From a virus: 51,020 nt of DNA. This document shows, piece by piece, positions 46,001-51,020 of this stretch. Each line of letters begins with the position of its first letter. Within the stretch, counting starts at the first letter, position 1. The notes under the pieces were generated by a model. That model made no database searches, was not told where the DNA came from, and saw nothing but the letters and a program-made list of their open reading frames with translations. The stretch spans positions 1-51,020 of the IMG/VR virus record IMGVR_UViG_3300030328_001017. One strand, written 5' to 3'. Both the position numbers and the translations under genes were made by a program.

Positions 46001-47344
46001 ATTATAAAAGTATTGAGTAACTCTTTTACCAGATAATGATTGTATATTTCCTGGGTTTCCAGCAAATGTGTAAATATCACTAGCCCCTACTACAAAATGT
46101 TTACCGTCATATTCAACTACGGCTCCTGTAGTAAGACATCCATACTCATCGGTGTTAGGTGCAAACGATACAGGTGCTAAAGCATTACCAGTAAGACGCA
46201 TAACGTGTATACTATCTGAACTATAAATATACATATTACCCTGTAGCGATTTCATCTCTTGAATAACATTAGTTTCTGACAAAGTAAATTCGTCAGCAGT
46301 ACTAACACCAGCAGCAAAAGGATTCCAGTTATTAGGAACTGATCCAGGAACTGCTACATCTGATGATCTAACAACACCAGAAAGTCTACGGATAATCGTA
46401 GTTGGTGTGACAGAATCAACTTCGGTTAAATCACCTGCAACAAGCAAATCGCCAAACGATTGAACAACACCTGCTCGTACATTTACAGGATTTCTAGATT
46501 TAATTGTAGCTGTAAGTGTATCATTAGCTGTTAAATTTCCAATTATAATTACTGTTGTATTAGTACTTGTATCAGTGTATATTTGAAAATTATTACCACT
46601 TACTGTAGGTATAGTCCCTGGTAATGCCCCAGGAACAAAGTTAGTTCCATTAACTGTTCCAGAACCTGCAGGACTACCCGCTTGTGCTGTCTTAGCAACT
46701 GTTCCTGTTACTAAAATTTCGTTTGCAGTAAAGTCTACTTTTTGACCAAGATCGAATACAGTACTATTACCAGCTAAATAAGTATCACTATGTACTATTT
46801 GTTGTACATTATAACTATCCCATCCAGGAAGCTCTGCTAAAGTAATATTATTTATATTAGTATTTCCTGGAGCATCTAATATATAATGAGGTTTATCAAT
46901 TCCATTGTTAATAATAAAAGAAAATCCACCACTAAATAAAGTATGTTGCCAACCGTGTGTTGTGAAAGCAAACCCATCAGTCATACTAGCAGGTGTAATA
47001 TCTTTCTTTGTCCCTGTATGATCTTGTATGTAAACCTTTTGGCCTACAGTAATACCAGCACGAACATAATCTACTACCCAAATATAATAACAACCATGTG
47101 GTGCTTTGTTAGGGTTTTCCCAAACTGCAAAGTATCTAACCTGACCAAACAACTCATTTGCTGGTACAAGATCTTCTACAATATTATTAAGTAATAGCTC
47201 TCCTGATATCTTACGAACTGCACCATCTTTAAATCTAACGTTACGTACATTTGTAAATACATTTGGTGCTAAAGCAACAGGAGGAGTATCAATGATAACC
47301 CCTTGAGATGCGATATCGGTAACAGAAATTGTTTCTTCTGCCAT
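43094..47344 (-). CDS. Tail nozzle/tubular protein B-like with large beta-rich insertion
   Basis: 1416 residues. The start ISVTDIASQGVIIDTPPVAL with NVFTNVRNVRFKDGAVRK, the middle EEIWVCYPTLNSTGGECDEA with IWNYRDNTWTIRDLD, and the end GRFLNYRVDD ... WNISGMQLGVLKGG are the pattern of podovirus nozzle proteins (T7 gp12-like beta-propeller). Between residues about 510 and 1230 lies a Thr/Ser/Val/Asn-rich stretch with no charged helices, made of repeated beta modules (for example TFTYDRNQTT, VTFPDSTTSSTVLSGTQTRA), which looks like Ig-like/adhesin material. The nozzle closes the tail and meets the host surface, so the insert may add receptor binding. The start has GGAGTAAC upstream. Confidence 0.75.
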   Translation of the reverse strand: MAEETISVTDIASQGVIIDTPPVALAPNVFTNVRNVRFKDGAVRKISGELLLNNIVEDLVPANELFGQVRYFAVWENPNKAPHGCYYIWVVDYVRAGITVGQKVYIQDHTGTKKDITPASMTDGFAFTTHGWQHTLFSGGFSFIINNGIDKPHYILDAPGNTNINNITLAELPGWDSYNVQQIVHSDTYLAGNSTVFDLGQKVDFTANEILVTGTVAKTAQAGSPAGSGTVNGTNFVPGALPGTIPTVSGNNFQIYTDTSTNTTVIIIGNLTANDTLTATIKSRNPVNVRAGVVQSFGDLLVAGDLTEVDSVTPTTIIRRLSGVVRSSDVAVPGSVPNNWNPFAAGVSTADEFTLSETNVIQEMKSLQGNMYIYSSDSIHVMRLTGNALAPVSFAPNTDEYGCLTTGAVVEYDGKHFVVGASDIYTFAGNPGNIQSLSGKRVTQYFYNNLNPIHERQLFTLQNHQEEEIWVCYPTLNSTGGECDEALIWNYRDNTWTIRDLDAVAAGDVGPIKGGGIPTATIAATGNSGNAGYTNRGKKEVQAVTINGATPRVTTGTKAIKTVAVGTFSNFTTDVLEVVDLEVTGNSGPVTVNAASVLAYPSSATFTYDRNQTTHLDGGASAVINGDSTIGNVSFPAVSILGTNYANGATITMTQFVAAVRDYINADNALSDFTATASSNVLTLTSDVPGPRVFSTSTFAISGGSTTNITPSSTVTGVGVYGITSSLSPAISMTITAPAVSGVQGAINETITLAKGLTAQTAIRDDIITKLSALAVFNGSATAIYGVAANGNNVRFTSVNGGNHSALSIAFATSYGGTAYTETTFGGNLSELTTVVTPGVNNNIPQPVLTVTFPDSTTSSTVLSGTQTRATVVTAVSGLINANSAWSTTTGTGLVTATSATVGVISNNFSVAVTSTGSLPSGFSNSTFTGAQTTAGVAAHTTTDRVTLTPPLGNPITINFDNTSTYPAYNPGTQNTAEVTAIEIATALQAAWTDTTHFTVTRSNAVLTFTAVDRKAITGAFAYTVVNGTTRTGTLVSPLIANSVSGNIAVTDGVDPIYAKMTRVTITINTTSGSSVIFDRHYGEGPGRLLDPNFTAAANDDTYGDTSFTNNTDYLNFFYDPNKTQSTTELNKPNGEVKTMQSALLAALAEISTNNALIVTPDSTSAPTSIVISPSQFSSTANYVTAFSPATQVVAASVAPTTTALTNAAEGTLVAASSPTQSTTGTSISTTFDIVRPWSSSQTNPNKIFPIFAESGYTSGTLFNRIRSADLGFDFGGTPYISYAEREQLSISPNFDTETLSSIALWADGGTIATVGGEPQRATLQIRARSTNNPGELAYLTTPEDNTQTGSKANKLTVNDFTVADSYKTDVRITGRFLNYRVDDAAADTSSSYSGTNTKAWNISGMQLGVLKGGVK

Positions 47345-47367
47345 GTTACTCCTCCGTTAATTAATTA

Positions 47368-49113
47368 CTAAGCGCACTCTTTCTGGCCTGTAAGCGGGTC
47401 GATGAAGCAAGCTTCAACCTTTCCCTCTTCTTCAACCATCTCCTCATTCGTGCCAGATACCTTCTCTTCCGTTTCCACGGTTTCGTTGAAGATACCAAAT
47501 CGTTTTCCACTGATCCTGAACGTAGTGCATCCCTTCGCCCCGCCCTTCCAGGCATCAACATACACTTGTTTAAAATCCTCATATGACACATCTTCCCCCA
47601 CATTACAAGTTTTAGAACATGCTGAGTCGATATAATGTTGAGACAACAGCAATACTGCTAAATGGTCTTGAACTGAAATATCAGATGATGTCCTCCCTTC
47701 TACCCCTCTAGCGTATGCATAGTCTTCTACACGTTCAACACGGGGTCCTTCAAATGTCTGGATAGTACGATCATAGTAATGGCTGAATACAGGCTCTATG
47801 CCACCAGTGACATTATCTGCCACAAGGCTGATAGTACCAGTAGGAGCAATACTAGTGAGGTGGCTGTTGCGTATGCCATGTTCTCTAATCTCCTTCTTAA
47901 CAGATGCAGGTAATGTACGTACAAAGTTAGACTTTAAATACTCTGGACGATACATAGAGAATGCACCTTTTTCTTTTGCTAACAAAGCAGATGCCTTATA
48001 ACAATTGTCTCTTAAACAAGCAAAGACTTTTTCAGTCCAGTTAAGAAACTCAGGAGAAGCGTAAGGGTATCCTAGAAGCTCACCAGCGTTAGCTAATGCA
48101 GTAACACCTAGTCCCATACGTCTTTTATCTTTAGCCTCATCAGACTGTTCTTTAAGCGGGTATATAGTACGATCAATAATGTTATCCATTGCACGTACTA
48201 CATGTGGAATGTCTTTTTTAAACTGTGTAAAATTAAATGTATAGTTACCATCACTTTCATCAAGGTACTTTACTAAATTAAAGGAACCTAATAAACATGC
48301 ACCTTGCGGGGGCAAGGGTTGTTCGCCGCATGGATTGGTGCTTTCTATTGTTTCACAGTACCATAAGTTATTCATCTCTTGTATACGGTCAATAAACAGA
48401 ACCCCAGGCTCTGCCCAATCCCAGGTCGAGTTCATTATCTCATCCCATACCATTTGGGCTGATAAAGTTCCACGTACAACACCGTCAAAGATTAAATCAT
48501 ATTCCGTACCATCATCAAGAGATTCCATAAATGCATCTGTGATTCCAACGGAAATATTAAAACCCGTGAGCTTATCACTGTTACGTTTAGCTCTAATAAA
48601 ATCAAGTATGTCAGGGTGGTCAACCCTAAGGACACCCATTTGTGCCCCTCGTCTATGACCAGAACTAGCAATCGTTTGACACACTGCATCAAAGATTCCC
48701 ATAAAGCTAACAGGTCCAGAAGATTTAGAGTCAAGAGAGTTAATGTGGTCTCCTTTTGGCCTTAACCTACTAAAGTCATAACCAATACCACCACCTCTTC
48801 TCATTGTTTCTGCAGCTTCTGCAGCACGTTTCATTATAGACTTCATGTTATCTTCAATAACACCACTAACAAAACAATTAAATGCTGTAGTAATACGCCT
48901 ACTGCCCATAGCATTTTGGACTCTACCTGCTGGTAGAAATCTCATATTTCCAAAGATGTCCTCTAGTTCTAATTGATGCTCAGGGGTATCATTAAGTGCC
49001 CCTGCCATGCGTTTTACTTTGTCATCAAAAGACTCACCCTCTTGACGATACTTCATTGCATCAATCTCTTCAGAAATAGATGTGACTGGTCCAGCGTATT
49101 CTACATTTCTCAT
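47368..49113 (-). CDS. nrdJ: Ribonucleotide reductase, class II (adenosylcobalamin-dependent)
   Basis: 581 residues. Features of monomeric NrdJ: TTAFNCFVSGV (C80, one of the redox pair), MRRGGGIGYDFSRLRPKGD, SSGHRRGAQMGVL, the catalytic loop NPCGEQPLPPQGACLLGS (C262, E264, and C273 as the partner), APTGTISLVADNVTGGIEP, and a C-terminal Cys pair (C569, C580) for re-reduction. It makes dNTPs without oxygen or an NrdB radical subunit but needs B12 from the host. No thioredoxin or NrdB is in the window. It sits between tail and lysis genes instead of with the replication genes. Confidence 0.92.
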   Translation of the reverse strand: MRNVEYAGPVTSISEEIDAMKYRQEGESFDDKVKRMAGALNDTPEHQLELEDIFGNMRFLPAGRVQNAMGSRRITTAFNCFVSGVIEDNMKSIMKRAAEAAETMRRGGGIGYDFSRLRPKGDHINSLDSKSSGPVSFMGIFDAVCQTIASSGHRRGAQMGVLRVDHPDILDFIRAKRNSDKLTGFNISVGITDAFMESLDDGTEYDLIFDGVVRGTLSAQMVWDEIMNSTWDWAEPGVLFIDRIQEMNNLWYCETIESTNPCGEQPLPPQGACLLGSFNLVKYLDESDGNYTFNFTQFKKDIPHVVRAMDNIIDRTIYPLKEQSDEAKDKRRMGLGVTALANAGELLGYPYASPEFLNWTEKVFACLRDNCYKASALLAKEKGAFSMYRPEYLKSNFVRTLPASVKKEIREHGIRNSHLTSIAPTGTISLVADNVTGGIEPVFSHYYDRTIQTFEGPRVERVEDYAYARGVEGRTSSDISVQDHLAVLLLSQHYIDSACSKTCNVGEDVSYEDFKQVYVDAWKGGAKGCTTFRISGKRFGIFNETVETEEKVSGTNEEMVEEEGKVEACFIDPLTGQKECA

Positions 49114-49146
49114 AATATTATTACCTCTTATACGAATAGATTTTTC

Positions 49147-49162
49147 CTATAAGGGGTATATA
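49147..49162 (+). promoter_or_regulatory. 16-mer repeat copy 6
   Basis: A perfect copy in the 49-nt gap between lysozyme and nrdJ, directly touching the lysozyme stop codon. It points rightwards, against the genes, as copy 1 does, and shares with copy 1 the following CTATT. Antisense promoter, or a site with another function such as transcript processing. Confidence 0.55.
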
Positions 49163-49606
49163 CTATTTAATTGCTCTCATTCTTTGTACAAGCCGATCAG
49201 CACGATTTGTTACTTGTTGATACCATTTACTATCAACCATTTCCACTGCAGCCCTATGCCAATCACCAGAGTCTACAGCTGCTCTCATCCCTACAAACTT
49301 ACTAAGCCGAGGTCTACCCATATTAAACATCATATTAGCGATAATCAATTGGACTTCTTCAGGCAAAAGTTCGAAGTTGGAATATAATGTCTTGCACTCC
49401 GATAACACCGTTTCGACATCTTTAGCGAAGCACTCATTGACTCTATCTTCTGAGACTGGTGTGCCAACTTCCTGTCCGTATTCCATATCGCTATCGAGAA
49501 TGAGATGACCAATACCGTGTGTAGGGAGGCCAAGGTGATCCAAGTAAATTTCATACCTGCAACCCTCGTCAGTTTTAAGTTCTTCTCTTAATTTATCTAC
49601 ATTCAT
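49163..49606 (-). CDS. Endolysin, T4-type lysozyme (GH24)
   Basis: 147 residues. KTDEGCRYEIYLDHLGLPTHGIGHL carries the catalytic E14, D23 and T29 at T4 spacing; ANMMFNMGRPRLSKFVGMRAA and the end SKWYQQVTNRADRLVQRM are the family's C-terminal helices. No signal peptide, so it needs the holin. It overlaps the holin gene by 4 nt, forming a holin-endolysin cassette. It is the second GH24 domain in the window; the virion protein at 36113-39448 carries the other. Confidence 0.92.
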   Translation of the reverse strand: MNVDKLREELKTDEGCRYEIYLDHLGLPTHGIGHLILDSDMEYGQEVGTPVSEDRVNECFAKDVETVLSECKTLYSNFELLPEEVQLIIANMMFNMGRPRLSKFVGMRAAVDSGDWHRAAVEMVDSKWYQQVTNRADRLVQRMRAIK

Positions 49607-49998
49607 TTTGTTAGCCCCTGTTTCTTTTCATAGCTACGTAAACCGCCAATCCCCAACATGCCGCCTAGAACAGGCAACAACGTACTCATGTCAAACTCAG
49701 GTAGGGTAGGTAGCTCAGTGCCTGTTAAGGCTACTACAAAGAGCAGGATGGGCTGTAAAACAAAATGGTAGGCAAAAGCAGACGCACAGACCCACCCAAC
49801 TGCTGGTCTCCAGCCGCCCTTGAATACACTACCACTAGCAGCTTCTGCTTTGTTAATTTCTAACTGAGCGAGTAATGCTTCTTGAGCATGTTTTTCTCCC
49901 ATCGTAGCAAGTTCATGGGCAATCCTTGCTTTTTCGTCAGCATCGGGAATGAATTTATCTAGAAGACCTGTTACTGGTCCTATCAATGCAGATATCAT
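49603..49998 (-). CDS. Holin, three-TM GTA type
   Basis: 131 residues matching the 'holin of 3TMs, for gene-transfer release' family: MISALIGPVTGLLDKFIPDA, a charged helix (KARIAHELATMGEKHAQEAL), GGWRPAVGWVCASAFAYHFV (first firm membrane helix), then ILLFVVALTG and LPVLGGMLGIGGLRSYEK. The family is frequent in alphaproteobacterial phages and gene transfer agents, supporting an alphaproteobacterial host. It is coupled to the endolysin gene (TAACAAAATG spacing, 4-nt overlap). Confidence 0.88.
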   Translation of the reverse strand: MISALIGPVTGLLDKFIPDADEKARIAHELATMGEKHAQEALLAQLEINKAEAASGSVFKGGWRPAVGWVCASAFAYHFVLQPILLFVVALTGTELPTLPEFDMSTLLPVLGGMLGIGGLRSYEKKQGLTK

Positions 49999-50204
49999 GT
50001 TGCTACTCCTGGTGTTTTTATTTCATTATGTACACACTTATATGCTTGGGGTGTATGATCAGGCATTTCATTTATAAATTCACGCATTTCTTCTGAACGT
50101 GCTATACATTGATTTCTTGTTTCATACGGACCCCTTGTGTCTTCTATTTCAAAACATGTGTTAGGGTCTGATGCTAAACAAACCAATACGAATACTTCAA
50201 ACAT
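49995..50204 (-). CDS. Small secreted Cys protein, 69 aa
   Basis: MFEVFVLVCLASDPNTCFEI: short hydrophobic N-terminus like a signal peptide, then four Cys in total and DTRGPYETRNQCIARSEEM. Its place directly before the holin suits a spanin-like or periplasmic lysis helper. Similar unannotated small proteins are common in marine phage genomes. Overlaps the holin start (ATGA). Confidence 0.55.
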   Translation of the reverse strand: MFEVFVLVCLASDPNTCFEIEDTRGPYETRNQCIARSEEMREFINEMPDHTPQAYKCVHNEIKTPGVAT

Positions 50205-50214
50205 TTCCTTCTCC

Positions 50215-50697
50215 TCATGTTGCTTTGGCTACTGATATTGCCATAGCTATAATTATTCCTATTACTGCAATTATACAACTAACAGCGATTAAAACTTGTT
50301 TTATTAAATCATCTCGTTCTTGTGCTTTTATTCTTTGTGCTCTTTTAATAGCTGCTATTCGTTCTTTTTCTTCTCTAAGTCTTTTAGCTCTTTCATCAAC
50401 AATCGATTTCCATGTTCCATGACCAAATCGCATATCAACCAATGAGGCTACTTCCTTGAGTTTTTCTGCTGCAATACGTGCATCTATAATTTCTGAAGCG
50501 ACACCACCAATTCCTCCGAACTGGTCAAGCCCTGATGCTTTTTTATTTCTTTGTTGTTGTACTTGTTTCTCGCCCTCAAACAGCTTATCTATATAGCCAG
50601 CTATCTCGCCAACATCATTGGCAGTATTGATCATACTTTTAATACCATCAACCGCGCCTTTAACTAGTGCTATACCTGCCATTGTTTCCGCGATCAT
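50215..50697 (-). CDS. Membrane protein with long charged helix, 160 aa
   Basis: N-terminal amphipathic part (MIAETMAGIALVKGAVDGIK), a basic/acidic helix (DERAKRLREEKERIAAIKRA, also QRIKAQERDDLIK) and a C-terminal membrane helix (VLIAVSCIIAVIGIIIAMAI). I recall similar proteins in marine phages upstream of lysis genes, without known function. Good ribosome site not obvious. Confidence 0.55.
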   Translation of the reverse strand: MIAETMAGIALVKGAVDGIKSMINTANDVGEIAGYIDKLFEGEKQVQQQRNKKASGLDQFGGIGGVASEIIDARIAAEKLKEVASLVDMRFGHGTWKSIVDERAKRLREEKERIAAIKRAQRIKAQERDDLIKQVLIAVSCIIAVIGIIIAMAISVAKAT

Positions 50698-50707
50698 TTT
50701 ATTAACC

Positions 50708-50911
50708 TCACATTTTCATTAAGAGAGAGGATGCTAAACCAACGAATATAACCGTTGATCCCATTATCATTGCTTCAAGTCTCCACAGTCTTTTGTCGAG
50801 ACCTGATAATTTATCTTCTACTGCTTTATAACGTACAGCACATTCTTTTTCGTGTGCTTCTAACTCTATAGCAACTCGTAGTTCTGGTGAAACTTCTTGT
50901 GCCGTTTTCAT
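50708..50911 (-). CDS. Small tail-anchored protein, 67 aa
   Basis: MKTAQEVSPELRVAIELEAH, a coiled-coil-like helix (DKLSGLDKRLWRLEAM) and a C-terminal membrane segment (IMGSTVIFVGLASSLLM). The build is that of HTH- or spanin-adjacent 'haemolysin XhlA-like' proteins, a lysis association inferred only from topology. ATG overlaps the stop of the gene cut by the window end. Confidence 0.55.
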   Translation of the reverse strand: MKTAQEVSPELRVAIELEAHEKECAVRYKAVEDKLSGLDKRLWRLEAMIMGSTVIFVGLASSLLMKM

Positions 50912-51020
50912 TAGCCAGCAATTTCCATAACAGTAAGCGTAGAAACTCCTTTATGACTATAGGCATAATTGTCAGCCCACCCATAGCTTTGACGATTAAT
51001 ATAAGTGTAATGGTTACTAC
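50911..51020 (-). CDS. C-terminal end of an unidentified gene (cut by window)
   Basis: The last about 36 codons, ending GVSTLTVMEIAG, then TAA overlapping the next ATG. Aromatic and strand-like (YTYINRQSYGWADNYAYS), which would fit the tip of a tail fibre or receptor-binding protein. It does not continue in frame into position 1, so it is not the missing part of the capsid gene. Confidence 0.5.
   Translation of the reverse strand, partial: SNHYTYINRQSYGWADNYAYSHKGVSTLTVMEIAG

Noticed and set aside
7940-49162. CRISPR array or insertion-sequence ends from the repeated elements
   Set aside because: The 16-mer and 26-mer repeats are far apart or unevenly spaced, with no spacers, transposase or target duplications.
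1-51020. Window as a complete circular genome, with the capsid gene running across the ends
   Set aside because: Reading the capsid frame from position 1 into 51020 gives a stop almost at once, and the gene fragment at 50911-51020 is in another frame. The window is an excerpt.

Overview
The window is an excerpt of an AT-rich, tightly packed genome of a tailed dsDNA phage with podovirus (T7-like) gene content. The likely setting is marine. Three things support that: a class II (B12-dependent) ribonucleotide reductase, a GTA-type three-helix holin, and a methanesulfonate-monooxygenase-like gene of the kind described from the SAR116 phage HMO-2011. The host is probably an alphaproteobacterium, but this is inference. 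I see no integrase, repressor or tRNA gene, so the lifestyle looks lytic. The window is cut at both ends: the major capsid gene is truncated at position 1 and another gene enters at 51020.

Layout. (1) 1-9683, minus strand: head module, read right to left as TerL, small lysis/membrane genes, the Rieske-like protein, portal, small head proteins, scaffold and capsid. (2) 9684-10446: a non-coding control region with two copies of a 16-nt promoter-like repeat, a 28-nt direct repeat and a cluster of perfect hairpins. (3) 10447-18094, plus strand: early genes with an SSB, a dense run of about 25 micro-genes with overlapping stops and starts, and a roughly 650-nt gene-free stretch (12285-12935) full of stems that is probably a large structured RNA. 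(4) 18271-18711, minus strand: an isolated TerS-like gene under its own promoter-like repeat, back to back with (5) 18786-27620, plus strand: MazG, a dATP/dGTP-diphosphohydrolase-like protein, HNH, DNA polymerase, 5'-3' exonuclease, RusA, primase-helicase and a T7-type RNA polymerase. (6) 27671-47344, minus strand: virion proteins, including four of 611-1466 aa delivered or assembled with the particle, plus the tail nozzle. (7) 47368-51020, minus strand: nrdJ and a lysis cassette.

The most notable find is the 1342-aa virion protein at 27671-31699. It carries every catalytic motif of a single-subunit RNA polymerase of the N4 virion type (GATGR, motif A D678, motif B R757-x3-K761-x7-Y769-G, motif C D1148). 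Between motifs B and C it contains an inserted NADAR/YbiA-like domain, a family reported to remove ADP-ribose from guanine. The phage would thus inject a polymerase carrying its own potential de-ADP-ribosylating enzyme, and later make a second, T7-type polymerase (25043-27361). A perfect 16-mer, CTATAAGGGGTATATA, occurs six times, twice just upstream of divergent genes, and looks like the promoter of one of these polymerases.

Other unusual parts: an ejection protein with an N-terminal staphylococcal-nuclease-like domain, a virion protein with a self-processing Hint (intein-like) domain lacking the +1 nucleophile, a virion lysozyme followed by alternating tandem repeats, a tail nozzle split by a beta-rich insertion of about 700 residues, and a Rieske oxygenase homologue that keeps its mononuclear-iron ligands but has lost three of the four [2Fe-2S] ligands.
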